A DNA stretch of 64,000 bases from Exiguobacterium alkaliphilum 12/1 (GCF_000714435.1 NZ_JJMW01000022.1:1-64000); one strand, 5' to 3'; counted from the first letter of the stretch, positions 25,898-35,848 are shown. The notes: a model not told the origin generated them from the letters alone. Numbers and translations are program-made.

Positions 25898-27622
25898 TTA
25901 CTCCGTCTCCCCTTGTCGAACGTATTGTTCATAATACCAACCGTGTCGTTCCATCAGTTGGTCGTGCGTACCGCGTTCCGTGACGCGGCCGTCTTGTAAG
26001 ACGAGAATCTGGTCGGCATGGGCCACGGCCGATAGGCGGTGGGCGACGATGAACGTCGTCTGTTCCGACCGGCTCGTCCGGACCGAGTCGATGATTCGTG
26101 ATTCCGTTTTCGCGTCGACTGCAGAGAGCGAGTCGTCGAGTAATAGAATCTCAGGGTCTTTGAGCAAGGCTCGGGCAATCGAGAGACGTTGTTTCTGTCC
26201 ACCCGACAGCATGACCCCTTGCTCACCGACGACCGTATCGAGTCCGTTCTCTAAATGATTGATATCGGTATCGAACGCCGCAAGGCGAATGGCCGTTTGA
26301 AGGTCGTCCTCGGTCGCATCGGCCGCCCCGAACAAGATGTTGTCGCGGACCGTCTTCGAGAACAGCAAGTGTTCTTGCGACACGTAGCCGCTCCAGCCTC
26401 GGACTTGTTCGAGCTTGATGTCTGAGATGGGGATGCCGTTGACGAGCAACGCATCGTCAATCGGGTATTCCCGGAGCAGTTGACGCAAGAGCGTCGTCTT
26501 CCCGGCCCCGGTCGGCCCGACGATCCCAATCGTCTCTCCGCGTGACACGTGGAGCACGATGTCTTCAAGCGACGCACGGTTTGACCCCGGGTACGTGAAC
26601 GTGAGCGACTTGAACGTGATCTTCTCAGGAACGGCGACATCCGTCGTCCCCGTCGACTCGACGTCTGGCCGTTCGTTCATCGTCGCTTCAATCCGCTCTA
26701 AGCTCGCCGTTCCGCGTTGGACGACGTTAATCAATTCTCCGAACGCATACATCGGCCAGATGAGCATCCCGAGATAAATGTTGAACGAGACGAGTTGACC
26801 GAGCGTGATGTCGTTCGTGAAGACGAGATACGTCCCGAACGACAGGCCAATCAAGTAGCTCAGTCCGACGAGTAGTTTGATGACCGGCTCGAACAAGACG
26901 TCGATTTTGGCGACGTGCATGTTTTTCGCCATGACGTCGTCGGTGATCGTGTCGAACTTCTTCGTATCCGCCTCTTCTTGGACGAACGAGCGGACGACAC
27001 GAAGCCCTGAAATCGATTCGACGACTTGGTCGTTCATGACCCCGAACGAATCTTGCGCCGCCGTGAAGCGTGCATGGATTTGGCGCCCGAGCTTGTTCAT
27101 CGACCAGGCGAGAATCGGCATCGGCAACAGTGCCGCGAGCGTCAGCTTCCAATCGATGAACACGCCCATGATGGTGAGCGCGATGAGCGTCATGTTGAAC
27201 GAATCGACGAGCGTCATGACGCCGAACCCGGCCGTTCGTTCGACCGCTTTCAAATCGTTCGTCGCGAGCGCCATCAAGTCACCCGTGCGATGCTGCTGAT
27301 AAAATCGCGGCGTCTGCCGAAGCAAATGACCAAAGAAGCGACCCCGCAATTTTTTCTCTAGCAGGAAGGCCGTCCCGAACAAGCGGGCGATCCACAAGTA
27401 CGACATGACGTACGACAAGACCATGATCCCGAGGAGCGACCCGACGATGAGGATGAGCCGCTCTGTCGTCAAACTCCCTTCCCGAATCGCATCGATCGCC
27501 TGGCCGATAATCCACGGTGGCAACATGTCGACGACACCCGTGATGATTAACAGAATGATGGCGATGAGATACGTCCGTTTTTGCCGTTTAATAAACCAAT
27601 CCAATTGTCTAATCAGTTTCAT
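25898..27622 (-). CDS. bmrC: heterodimeric ABC exporter subunit, BmrC/YheI type
   Basis: 574 residues from ATG 27622 (AAGGGGGAAATC upstream). Six membrane helices, then ATPase domain with Walker A GPTGAGKTT, signature LSGGQKQRLSIARAL and a degenerate Walker B end ILLLDDSLSAVD, where Asp replaces the catalytic Glu. That degenerate site is the hallmark of the BmrC half of BmrCD. Gene order (C then D, 22 bases apart) is that of B. subtilis. The start lies just behind an attenuator terminator. Confidence 0.88.
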   Translation of the reverse strand: MKLIRQLDWFIKRQKRTYLIAIILLIITGVVDMLPPWIIGQAIDAIREGSLTTERLILIVGSLLGIMVLSYVMSYLWIARLFGTAFLLEKKLRGRFFGHLLRQTPRFYQQHRTGDLMALATNDLKAVERTAGFGVMTLVDSFNMTLIALTIMGVFIDWKLTLAALLPMPILAWSMNKLGRQIHARFTAAQDSFGVMNDQVVESISGLRVVRSFVQEEADTKKFDTITDDVMAKNMHVAKIDVLFEPVIKLLVGLSYLIGLSFGTYLVFTNDITLGQLVSFNIYLGMLIWPMYAFGELINVVQRGTASLERIEATMNERPDVESTGTTDVAVPEKITFKSLTFTYPGSNRASLEDIVLHVSRGETIGIVGPTGAGKTTLLRQLLREYPIDDALLVNGIPISDIKLEQVRGWSGYVSQEHLLFSKTVRDNILFGAADATEDDLQTAIRLAAFDTDINHLENGLDTVVGEQGVMLSGGQKQRLSIARALLKDPEILLLDDSLSAVDAKTESRIIDSVRTSRSEQTTFIVAHRLSAVAHADQILVLQDGRVTERGTHDQLMERHGWYYEQYVRQGETE

Positions 27623-27657
27623 GACTGATTTCCCCCTTCCGCCCTTTCCATGCACGC

Positions 27658-27707
27658 AAAAAAGCGCACGTCACCTGATTGTGCAACCAATCGGATGAAG
27701 TGCGCTT
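27658..27707 (-). terminator. attenuator terminator in front of the BmrC-type gene
   Basis: On the minus strand AAGCGCAC and GTGCGCTT close a long stem that is extended by TCATCC/GGTGA and GATTG/CAATC pairs around GTTGCA, followed by TTTTTT. It lies between the leader peptide and the exporter start, so it must be read through for expression. Upstream segments near the leader stop (TTGAC with GTCAA, CTGC with GCAG) could form competing structures, but I could not fold them reliably. Confidence 0.85.
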
Positions 27708-27767
27708 GACAGTCTTCAGTCTTTTGCATGGTCAGGGAAAGGACACTACCCCTATCCAGCTGCCCGT

Positions 27768-27839
27768 TTAAGCAGTCAAATACGAGTAGCCATATGATGT
27801 TGTGTGTGTGCGTTGTAGTGTTGTGATGTACTTCATCAT
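27768..27839 (-). CDS. leader peptide, 23 residues, in front of the exporter operon
   Basis: Starts ATG ATG with GAGAGGAG five bases upstream, a stronger ribosome site than most genes here. It encodes MMKYITTLQRTHTT followed by a Tyr-rich end (SYGYSYLTA). It lies between the promoter and the attenuator hairpin. B. subtilis bmrCD is preceded by bmrB, a leader peptide whose stalled translation lets transcription pass a terminator in the presence of antibiotics; the same arrangement is seen here with no obvious sequence identity known to me. Too short for routine gene callers. Confidence 0.7.
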   Translation of the reverse strand: MMKYITTLQRTHTTSYGYSYLTA

Positions 27840-27878
27840 GCTGGCTCCTCTCGTTTCATAGTTTTAAAATCTACTAAA

Positions 27879-27908
27879 ACCTTAGCAGACTGTTCAGAAA
27901 ATTGTCAA
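27879..27908 (-). promoter_or_regulatory. promoter of leader-exporter-rtcB operon
   Basis: Minus-strand -35 TTGACA (complement of 27903-27908) and an extended -10 TGCTAAGGT (TAAGGT is the complement of 27879-27884), spacer 18 bases. The leader peptide start follows about 40 bases downstream. Confidence 0.65.
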
Positions 27909-27938
27909 TATTATTTTGTAAAGAAATTGTAATTTATT

Positions 27939-29579
27939 TTAGTTGATGAAGAACGTCGCCAAAACCACACCGACAATCCCCGTCGCCACGACGTAGTAAA
28001 TCATCGGCATGAGCGTGTAACGGATGATCGTTCCTTCTTTTCCGAGGAGACCGGCGACCGAAGCAACCGCGACGACGTTCAAGACGCAAATCATGTTACC
28101 GGCGTTCGCCCCTGCCATTTGCATCGATAGGGCGAGCGTCTCACTCATGCCGACCGATTCGGCGACACTCGTCGTCAAGCTCGAGAACATCATGTTCGAG
28201 AACGTGGCGGACCCGGATACGAACGACCCGAGTGCCCCAATCCACGGCGCGACGAGCGGCCAAACCCCACCGAACGTGTCAGCCGCAGCCGTTGCAAGTT
28301 CGACCGGCATGGAACCTAACCCTGCCCCGCCATTCTCCGAGTGGATGAAGATGCGGACCATCGGCACGGACGCCGCGAGGGTGATGAGTGTCCCGCCGAT
28401 GCCGAGCGTCGTCGATTTAAACACCGACGTCACTTGCGACCAACTCATATTGTGCAAGAAGAACGTCGCGATCATCGTCAAAATGAACATGAACCCTGGC
28501 GAGTAGAACGGCTCCCACGATGTCGAGATTCCGACGACCCCTAAGATGTCTGGCAAGTTGATGCGGACACTTCGCGTCAGTTCGTTCAAGAACGGGACAG
28601 TCCGCGTCAAGATGAGGAAAATCGTCAAAATCAAGTAAGGGGCCCACGCTTTCCATTGCGGCAGTTCACGCTTGCCTGTCTTGACGGTCGGTTGTTCGAG
28701 CGGCTCGTCGAGTTCGTCGACGTATCCGTCAAACGTCCAAACACGCTTCGGCATCAAGATGCCCTTCTTCGCCATCGCAACCAAAATGACGAGACCTGTC
28801 AATCCACCGAGCATACCTCCAAATTCAAATCCTAGGGCGAGCGTCCATAAATAGGCCGGGATGCTGTAGACGAGCGCTGCGACGAGCGCGATTGGCAACA
28901 CTTCAAACGCCGGTTTGACCGACTTTTGTTTACTGAAGAACCGCGTCAGCATCAAAATGAGAATGAACGGAATAAACAGACCGACGACCATATCGATGAG
29001 CACCGTCTGCAAGACGACGCTCGTCAAAAACTCAATCGCTTCCGGTTGACTCACGTCGAGCGAAAGACCGTTCCCGATTCCGATGAGCGCCGGTGTTCCG
29101 ACCGCGCCGAACGTGACGGCCGAAACGTCAGCCGACAAGGCAATGACGACGGCCGCAATCGGCGGAAAACCTAACGCGATCAGAAGCGGAGCCGCGACCG
29201 TGGCCGGAGTCCCGAAACCGGATGCCCCTTCGATGAAAGAAACGAACAGCCAGCCGACGATGAGTACTTGAATCCGTGGATCCGGCGTAATCGTGACAAA
29301 CCCGGAGCGGATGGCGTTCATCCCACCGCCCTCTTTCATCGTGTTCATCATTCCAATCGCACCGTAGACGATCCAAGCCGCCGTAATGGCGATGACGAGC
29401 CCTTGTAGAACAGCCGCCGTGATTTGTGTGGCGTCGAGTTGCCAGACGAAAAATGCGAGAATTGCTGTTAAAACGAGCGAAAGTGGCATCGCAATCGATG
29501 CCGGTAACCGCATAATGACCAGTAAGATGAGCACCGATACAATCGGCATCAGTGCTGTAATCCATTCGAAAATCGTCAA
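27939..29579 (-). CDS. lldP: L-lactate permease
   Basis: 546 residues with about 13 hydrophobic segments. Family features: the [17 protein letters not shown] segment, [19 protein letters not shown], and [20 protein letters not shown] start at 29579 with AAGGTGG eight bases upstream; the next in-frame ATG would cut the first helix. Probably a proton symporter for L-lactate or glycolate. No lactate-utilisation genes are adjacent, and it is flanked by recX and the exporter operon. Confidence 0.88.
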   Translation of the reverse strand: MTIFEWITALMPIVSVLILLVIMRLPASIAMPLSLVLTAILAFFVWQLDATQITAAVLQGLVIAITAAWIVYGAIGMMNTMKEGGGMNAIRSGFVTITPDPRIQVLIVGWLFVSFIEGASGFGTPATVAAPLLIALGFPPIAAVVIALSADVSAVTFGAVGTPALIGIGNGLSLDVSQPEAIEFLTSVVLQTVLIDMVVGLFIPFILILMLTRFFSKQKSVKPAFEVLPIALVAALVYSIPAYLWTLALGFEFGGMLGGLTGLVILVAMAKKGILMPKRVWTFDGYVDELDEPLEQPTVKTGKRELPQWKAWAPYLILTIFLILTRTVPFLNELTRSVRINLPDILGVVGISTSWEPFYSPGFMFILTMIATFFLHNMSWSQVTSVFKSTTLGIGGTLITLAASVPMVRIFIHSENGGAGLGSMPVELATAAADTFGGVWPLVAPWIGALGSFVSGSATFSNMMFSSLTTSVAESVGMSETLALSMQMAGANAGNMICVLNVVAVASVAGLLGKEGTIIRYTLMPMIYYVVATGIVGVVLATFFIN

Positions 29580-29630
29580 TGTAGACCCACCTTTTCAGTT
29601 TTTTCCCCTATACCGTAAACCGATGTCCCA

Positions 29631-30443
29631 CTACGATTGTTCCTCAACGAGGCGCTCTAACGCGCGCTCGATGACATCATATGGAAATCCTTTGCGCCGA
29701 AGCTGCATCTTCATGCGCTGTTTCCGTTCGAATGCATCATATCCGCTATACTTTCGATTCAACTTTTCGGCTTGTGTCAAACAGGCCGCAAGCTCGACGT
29801 CCTCATCCTCGTTTTCCCAAAACGTGTGAATCGCCTCTGAAATAATATCAAACGTGAAACCCCTTTGCATCAGGTTTTGTTGAATTCTTTGTTGCACTTC
29901 TGTGGCGGAACGTCGATTTGTTTCCATTTGTTTCCTTTTAACAAACTTTCCGGCCTTTTCGAGCTGATCCTCATGCGTGAGGGAGGCGATCACGTCTTCG
30001 ATGATCGTTTGGGCGATGCCAAATTGCGCAAGCTCTCGTTTGATTTTCACAGGTCCGCTCGGACTCGTGTTGAACTTCGTCTGCACGTAGGCTTTGGCGA
30101 ACTCTGCATCGTTCAAGTAACGCTGTTCGATCAAACGGTCCGTAACGCGTTTAATGACCGGTTCGCTTACTTCTTTCTTCATCAAATAGTCATGCACCTC
30201 TGAAACGGCACGCATTCGGTACGACAAATAGTTAACGGCCGCTTTGTAAGCCTTTTGCTCCTCTTCGGCTTCGAGTACGTCACGGACGAAGTCATCTTCA
30301 AGCTCCATCCCTCTCGTCAATCCATATTTAATGAACACATCGACATCGATCGCAAAGGCAAACTCTTCTTTGCCGTCTTTCTCGACGAAGACGTTCAACC
30401 GGTCTTTGTTTTTCTGTTGCGTCGTAAACTTGGCGATTTTCAC
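29631..30443 (-). CDS. recX: RecX regulatory protein
   Basis: 270 residues of repeated three-helix units: AAVNYLSYRMRAVSEVHDYL, RLIEQRYLNDAEFAKAYV, GPVKIKRELAQFGIA, and two further C-terminal repeats (MQRGFTFDIISEAI, RRKGFPYDVIERAL). RecX modulates RecA filaments. Length agrees with the Bacillus protein. Divergent from yfhF, the B. subtilis order. Confidence 0.92.
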   Translation of the reverse strand: MKIAKFTTQQKNKDRLNVFVEKDGKEEFAFAIDVDVFIKYGLTRGMELEDDFVRDVLEAEEEQKAYKAAVNYLSYRMRAVSEVHDYLMKKEVSEPVIKRVTDRLIEQRYLNDAEFAKAYVQTKFNTSPSGPVKIKRELAQFGIAQTIIEDVIASLTHEDQLEKAGKFVKRKQMETNRRSATEVQQRIQQNLMQRGFTFDIISEAIHTFWENEDEDVELAACLTQAEKLNRKYSGYDAFERKQRMKMQLRRKGFPYDVIERALERLVEEQS

Positions 30444-30601
30444 AAAAACCCTCCTTTTCCTAGTTCTAACATATCACGTTCCCCGCTTAAGGAGGATTTT
30501 TGATAAGTTAGAAGAAAGGGTATTCACAATACGAACGACCCACTTTCTTTATGGAACTCATACCCGTTTTGAAATCGCTTCAATATACTGGAGGGAGACT
30601 C

Positions 30602-31510
30602 ATGAAAATTGCAATTACCGGTGGGACCGGATTGATCGGTCGTCCGCTCGTCCGCGCCCTTGCTGAGGCCGGCCATCAAGTCGTCGTCCTGACACGCAAT
30701 CCGCGGCCGCGGCAAGGAGGCATCTCCTTCGTGGAATGGATGACACCGGACAGCCAGCCGGAAACAGCGCTCCAAGACGTCGACGCCTTCATCCATTTGG
30801 CCGGCGCCTCGATCAACGACGGGCGTTGGACCCATAAACAAAAACAAGCCATCCTACAAAGTCGACTCGACGGAACGAAAGAGCTTGTGCGCATCATTAA
30901 AAATATGAAGCAAAAACCGAGTGTCGTCATCAGCGGCTCGGCCATCGGAATATATGGTGAAGACCGCTCGATCACGTACTCCGAGTCCACACCGCTCCCG
31001 GAACGGACAAACTTCTTAGGGAACGTATGCGTGCTTTGGGAAAAAGAAGCCGCCCCAATCGAAGAGATGGGAATCCGGCTCGCATTTATGCGGACAGGTG
31101 TCGTCCTATCAAATGACGGCGGCGCGTTCCCGCTCATGAAGTTACCGTACACGTTTGGCGTCGGCGGAAAAATCGGTTCCGGAAAACAGTGGGTCCCGTG
31201 GGTTCACCTCGACGACCTCGTTCGTCTATTTGTCCATGTCATCGAGACCCCGGCCATCGCGGGTCCCGTCAACGGAACAGCCCCGACGCCAGTCACGATG
31301 GATGAGTTCGGACGAACCATCGCCCGCGTCATGCATCGTCCGCACTGGATTCCCGCACCGGCACCGCTCATGAAACTCGCGCTCGGTGAGAAAAGCGTCA
31401 TCGTCTTAGAAGGCGCGAAAGTCGTCCCGACGAAAGCGCTCAACCATGGGTTCAAGTTCCGTTATGAGACATTGGAGCCCGCACTGAAACAACTGCTACA
31501 TTTAACTTGA
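30602..31510 (+). CDS. yfhF: YfhF-like NAD(P)-binding epimerase-family protein (TIGR01777)
   Basis: 302 residues from ATG 30602, behind GGAGGGAG. Extended SDR fold with ITGGTGLIGRPLV at the N terminus, the SGSAIGIYG motif with YxxxK-like region altered (no clear catalytic Tyr-x3-Lys), FLGNVCVLWEKEA, and the C-terminal DUF1731 segment (MHRPHWIPAPAPLMKLALGE ... GFKFRYETLEPAL). A housekeeping protein of uncertain reaction. The downstream amidohydrolase starts 16 bases later. Confidence 0.88.
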   Translation: MKIAITGGTGLIGRPLVRALAEAGHQVVVLTRNPRPRQGGISFVEWMTPDSQPETALQDVDAFIHLAGASINDGRWTHKQKQAILQSRLDGTKELVRIIKNMKQKPSVVISGSAIGIYGEDRSITYSESTPLPERTNFLGNVCVLWEKEAAPIEEMGIRLAFMRTGVVLSNDGGAFPLMKLPYTFGVGGKIGSGKQWVPWVHLDDLVRLFVHVIETPAIAGPVNGTAPTPVTMDEFGRTIARVMHRPHWIPAPAPLMKLALGEKSVIVLEGAKVVPTKALNHGFKFRYETLEPALKQLLHLT

Positions 31511-31526
31511 GGAGGATATACAATAC

Positions 31527-32681
31527 GTGAGTAACTTATTGATTCGTAACGCCCATATTTACCCGATCACCGCTCCCCACTTCTACGGGGACTTGCGCGT
31601 CAAAGACGGCAAGATTGTCGAAATGGCCGATCTTCTCGACCCGCTCGAAGATGAGACGGTCATCGAGGCCGAGGGAAACTTCTTATTCCCCGGTTTTATC
31701 GATGCCCATACGCACCTCGGACTCTATGACGAAGGAACCGGCTCGGTCGGGAACGATGCGAACGAGACGGTCGAAGCGATGACGCCGCATGCCCGGGCCA
31801 TCGACGGTGTCTATCCGCTCGACGAAGGGTTTGAAGAAGCACTTCGGGCCGGTGTCACGGCCGTCCAAGTCATGCCCGGTAGCATGAACGTCATCGGCGG
31901 CGTGACAAGCGTCATCAAAACACACGGTCGCTTCATCGAAGATATGATTCTCAGGCGGTATGCCGGGCTCAAGATGGCGCTCGGCGAAAACCCGAAGCGC
32001 ATCCACAGCATGGGCAAGACAGGTGATTTGACGAGGATGGGGATTATGGGGCTTCTGCGCGAGGCGTTCCGGACCGTCGACTCGACGAAGACGATTGGCA
32101 CGTTCGGCAGCCAGATGATCCAGCTCGCCCTTGACCGAAAGATGCCGGTTCGAGTCCACGCCCATCGCGCCGATGATATTTTATCGGTCGTCCGTTTCGC
32201 CGAAGAGTTCGACCTCGACTACCGCATCGAACATTGCACGGAAGGTCATCTCGTCGCCGAAAAGTTGCGTGAGCTTGGGGTGAAGCACGTCACCGTCGGG
32301 CCGACGTTCACGCGCAAATCAAAAATCGAGCTTCAAAACAAGACGTGGGAGACGTACCGTATCCTACACGAGCACGGCATGATCGTCTCGATCACGACCG
32401 ACCACCCGTATACACCGGTCCAATACTTGAACCTTTGTGCCGGACTCGCCGCACGTGAAGGGCTGCCGGTCGATGTCGCGCTACGCGCCATCACGATTCA
32501 CCCGGCCGAATCGCTCGGTGTCGACGACCGAATCGGCTCGCTCGAAGTCGGGAAAGATGCCGACCTTGTGCTCTGGAGCCACTTCCCGCTCGACTACATG
32601 TCGAAGCCGATTATGACGATTGTGAACGGTCAAATTGTGTATGCGACAGAACGCGCGAAAACGCATCATGAGATGGACTAA
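31527..32681 (+). CDS. metal-dependent amidohydrolase family protein
   Basis: 384 residues; GTG start with GGAGG eleven bases upstream. TIM-barrel amidohydrolase: N-terminal metal pair GFIDAHTHLG, later His in RVHAHRAD and RIEHCTEGH, Asp in ITTDHPY, and the final beta-sandwich DRIGSLEVGKDADLVLW. It most resembles imidazolonepropionase-like or DhaH-type hydrolases without a carboxylated Lys that I can identify. Substrate unknown. Probably cotranscribed with yfhF. Confidence 0.82.
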   Translation: MSNLLIRNAHIYPITAPHFYGDLRVKDGKIVEMADLLDPLEDETVIEAEGNFLFPGFIDAHTHLGLYDEGTGSVGNDANETVEAMTPHARAIDGVYPLDEGFEEALRAGVTAVQVMPGSMNVIGGVTSVIKTHGRFIEDMILRRYAGLKMALGENPKRIHSMGKTGDLTRMGIMGLLREAFRTVDSTKTIGTFGSQMIQLALDRKMPVRVHAHRADDILSVVRFAEEFDLDYRIEHCTEGHLVAEKLRELGVKHVTVGPTFTRKSKIELQNKTWETYRILHEHGMIVSITTDHPYTPVQYLNLCAGLAAREGLPVDVALRAITIHPAESLGVDDRIGSLEVGKDADLVLWSHFPLDYMSKPIMTIVNGQIVYATERAKTHHEMD

Positions 32682-32859
32682 TTTTCATTATTTTTCATAA
32701 GCGTTTTTACGCATAATTTACTTGCTTTTTTAAAAAATCTATATAAAATTATCTTGTAACTTCAAAAAAGCAACCAAGGCGGTTCGAACAGCGAAGCCAG
32801 AAGTATGCTTTCGTTACGACTATTCTTCAGCGGTCTGAAATAGGAGGAGGAATGTAAAG
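32682..32859. other. AT-rich intergenic region with a likely promoter
   Basis: The 178 bases hold no convincing gene. TTTACT and TATATA with a 17-base spacer (about 32718-32746) could be the promoter of the acetyltransferase gene. A small GCGTTTTTACGC hairpin at about 32701-32712 lacks a T run. Confidence 0.45.
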
Positions 32860-33426
32860 GTGCTCAAATTTCGTGAGCTCACCGACTGCGCGGAGTTGTT
32901 CGAACTGATGCAACACCCAGATGTCTTTCCGTATGTCCGTCAAAAGACGGTCCACTTTGACGAGTTTTTATTTAGCACGAAGCAAGTGATCGAGCTAGAA
33001 GAGCAAGGAAACATCATCTCACGCACCATCACGAACGAGTTCGGGACCCCGATTGGGACAATCAGCTTGTTCGATGTGGAATCCGGCTACGGGTTCCTCG
33101 GTACGTGGCTTGGCAAACCGTATCACGGGAAAGGTTACAATCAAGTCGCGAAAGAAGCGTTCTTCTCAGAATTGTTCTTCGAGCTTGATATTGAAAGTGT
33201 GTTTTTAAAAATCCGAAAATCGAATGAACGCTCGATCGCCGCGGCCGAAAAGTTGCCGTACGCGTTTTGCGCCAATGAGATTCGTTCGGAGCTGCTTGCT
33301 GAAATCAATCAAGGGGACGTCGAGTACGTACTATATGAAGTGTCAAAGTCGAGCTTCCAGCTTTACTTGCACTCGCTCCATGCCCCAGAATTCGAGATTG
33401 CCTACGAGGCGCAACTCGAAGCTTAA
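32860..33426 (+). CDS. GNAT family N-acetyltransferase
   Basis: 188 residues. GTG start nine bases after GGAGGAGG; an ATG-TAA pair lies in between and cannot be the start. RimJ/RimL-like GNAT fold: GTPIGTISLFDVESGYGFLGTWL (beta strands 4-5) then the acetyl-CoA loop YHGKGYNQVAKEAFF and KSNERSIAAAEKL. The C-terminal 40 residues (LYEVSKSSFQLYLHSLHAPEF) extend past the usual fold. Substrate unknown. Confidence 0.8.
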   Translation: MLKFRELTDCAELFELMQHPDVFPYVRQKTVHFDEFLFSTKQVIELEEQGNIISRTITNEFGTPIGTISLFDVESGYGFLGTWLGKPYHGKGYNQVAKEAFFSELFFELDIESVFLKIRKSNERSIAAAEKLPYAFCANEIRSELLAEINQGDVEYVLYEVSKSSFQLYLHSLHAPEFEIAYEAQLEA

Positions 33427-33456
33427 GCCAATTCTGACAAAGAATTGGCTTTTTTG
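33422..33456 (+). terminator. terminator of the acetyltransferase gene
   Basis: AAGCCAATTCT and AGAATTGGCTT pair around GACAA, followed by TTTT. Confidence 0.9.
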
Positions 33457-33594
33457 TGGCGTTTTTGTGTGGATTGCATGAGGACAACTTTACGGCGATG
33501 AATATTTCTGTTCTAATTCGGAGAGATAGGTATGATAGAAGTATGAGGGATTTCTCACACGCCCCGTTAACTGTTTTGTAAAGGAGAATGGACC

Positions 33595-34284
33595 ATGTCA
33601 GAACCAACGTTTCGAATTTTAGTGACTGATGATGAAGAACAAATGCGGGATTTGCTCGTCTCGAACTTAGAGAAGGAAGGATACGAGACCGTCACGGCGA
33701 CGAACGGGCTCGAAGCGATCGAGCTGTTGAAAGCACAGTCGTTCCACCTCGTCTTACTCGATGTGATGATGCCTGAACTTGACGGGCTAACGGCGTGCAT
33801 GCGTATCCGTGAGTTCTCGAACGTGCCGATCATCATGCTCACGGCCCGTTCCGAGGAACTCGACCGCATTCACGGATTGAAGATTGGGGCAGACGACTAC
33901 ATCACAAAGCCGTTCAGCCCACGGGAACTGCTCGCCCGGATTGAAGCGACGCTTCGCCGGACACACAACTTCTCAAAAGAACAAGAAGCGACGTTCGATG
34001 TCGGCGTGTTATCGATTGATATCGAAGGACGTGCGGTCAGCGTGAAAGGAAAGACCGTCAACTTGACCCGTAAAGAGTTCGACCTCCTCTACTTGTTCAT
34101 CACGAACGAAGAGAAAGTCTTCTCTCGCGAACAGCTGCTCGACCAAATTTGGGGAACCGAGTATCACGGGAACCTTCGCACGGTCGACACACACATTAAA
34201 ACGCTCCGCCTGAAGCTCGGCGAAGCCGGCGGCTACATTCAAACGGTCTGGGGGATCGGCTATAAGTTCGAGGCGAACGTATGA
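33595..34284 (+). CDS. OmpR/PhoB family response regulator
   Basis: 229 residues. Receiver domain: acidic pocket TDDEEQ, phosphoacceptor Asp in LLDVMMPELDG (about residue 55), MLTAR and YITKPFSPREL; winged-helix DNA-binding domain from about 130 (LTRKEFDLLYLF ... VDTHIKTLRLKL ... TVWGIGYKFE). AAAGGAGAATGG precedes ATG. It overlaps the kinase gene by four bases. Target genes unknown. Confidence 0.9.
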   Translation: MSEPTFRILVTDDEEQMRDLLVSNLEKEGYETVTATNGLEAIELLKAQSFHLVLLDVMMPELDGLTACMRIREFSNVPIIMLTARSEELDRIHGLKIGADDYITKPFSPRELLARIEATLRRTHNFSKEQEATFDVGVLSIDIEGRAVSVKGKTVNLTRKEFDLLYLFITNEEKVFSREQLLDQIWGTEYHGNLRTVDTHIKTLRLKLGEAGGYIQTVWGIGYKFEANV

Positions 34285-35697
34285 AGCAATACACGATCCG
34301 GAAGCGGATTTGGATCACCATTTGGACGGCCAGCCTCTTCTCCGCGTTCGTGTTCATCATCATGACGTTTTACTTGTACGACAAGTTCTACATCCAGACG
34401 CAAGAAGAACTACTCATCAACCGCGGAGAGAAGCTCGTCACCATCTACAAGGCAGACGGGTTCTCTGACGCGTTCTCTGACAGCATGACCTACACGAACG
34501 AATTGACGGAGACGAAAGTGTTCTTATCTTCCGTCAAAGAGGACGGGCTCGGCTCAGGCAAGACGTTTTTGCGCGAACAAGACCTAGCCCGACTCCAGGA
34601 CGGCTACGCCATCTCGGTCACACGCAAGCATCCGACCGAGGACGTCGATATCCTCATGTCGGCCTTCCCGCTCATTCGTAACGGAGAGCTCGACAACGCG
34701 CTCATCCTTTATATGGAGCTGAGTAAAATCAGTGAGCCGTTCCAACCGATTCGGCTCATGATCACGTTTTTACTCCTCCTCATGGTCGTCAATCTGCTCA
34801 TCTTCGGGACGCAAATCATCGACACCATCATTCAACCACTCATCCAGATGAAACGCGCCTCACAAGTATATGCCAAAGGCGACTTTTCGCACCGCATCCC
34901 CATCTACTATGATGACGAGATCGGTGAACTGGCCGAGACGCTCAACCGGATGGCCGAATCGCTCGGGCTCGTCGAAGAGCAGCGAAAAGAGTTTTTGGCG
35001 AACGTCAGCCATGAGCTCCGGACCCCGCTGTCTTACATCCGCGGTTACACGGAGATGCTTCAAGACCCATCGCTCGATGAGAAGACGAAAGCACAATATT
35101 ACGACATCATCGAGAACGAGACGGAACGCTTGCAACGGCTCGTCAACGATTTACTCGACCTCGCCCAACTTGAACGCGACTCGTACCCGATGACGAAAGA
35201 GCCGGTCGTCTACTCGCAAGTGCTTGAAGACGTATTGTATCGCTTCGAACCGATTGCACAGGCGAAAGGCGTCGCCATCGAGACGGATCTCGACTTTGAC
35301 CTCATCATCCTCGGAGACCACGATCGCCTCGAACAAGTCGTCGGGAACTTGCTCGATAATGCGCTACGGTATACGGAGGCCGGCAAAGCCATCCATGTGA
35401 AGACGTTTTCTGAGGAAGGATATGCCATCACCGAGATTCGTGATGAAGGCCGCGGCATCCCGCGGGAAGATCTCGACAAGTTGACGGAACGATTCTATCG
35501 CGTCAACAAGTCCCGGACCCGCGAAGACGGTGGCACCGGTCTCGGACTCGCCATCGCCAAACACATCATGGAACGTCACGGAGGCTCGATCCATTTCGCT
35601 TCCGAAGTCAGTCAAGGCACACGGTCACACTTGGCCTGCCACTGCTACCGGATGACGAATTCGACATATAAAAAGGCAGCTGCGGCTGACTATCGGA

Positions 35698-35727
35698 CTG
35701 TAGACAAAACATTGTCTGCAGTTTTTT
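35698..35727 (+). terminator. terminator downstream of the two-component genes
   Basis: CTGTAGACAA and TTGTCTGCAG (one mismatch) pair around AACA, followed by TTTTTT. It lies inside the readthrough part of the kinase frame, which supports a true end of the gene before it. Confidence 0.8.
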
Positions 35728-35733
35728 ATTTGT

Positions 35734-35848
35734 CCGACCGGGCACAGCTCGCTTTTCTGGGGGCAAGCAGGGAGCCGCATCGCTTAACGCTGCTGGGGTC
35801 TCCCTTTGCTTGCTGTTCCCCTAGAGGTCTCGCCGTGCCCTTGGTCGG
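35734..35848 (-). repeat. dispersed hairpin element, copy C (divergent)
   Basis: A rod-like inverted repeat: CCGACCGGGCAC with GTGCCC-TT-GGTCGG outside, GCAAGCA with TGCTTGC in the middle, and GGGAG with CTCCC near the tip. The apical part (35771-35803) matches the cores at 9570-9606 and 57459-57495, namely GGAGACCC-AGCAGCG and GATGCGGCTCC on the minus strand, although the arms differ in sequence while still pairing. Conserved tip and covarying arms suggest a structured unit rather than chance. Confidence 0.65.

Noticed and set aside
32805-32843. 12-codon ORF before the acetyltransferase gene as a leader peptide
   Set aside because: No ribosome site and no following terminator hairpin; chance ORF.
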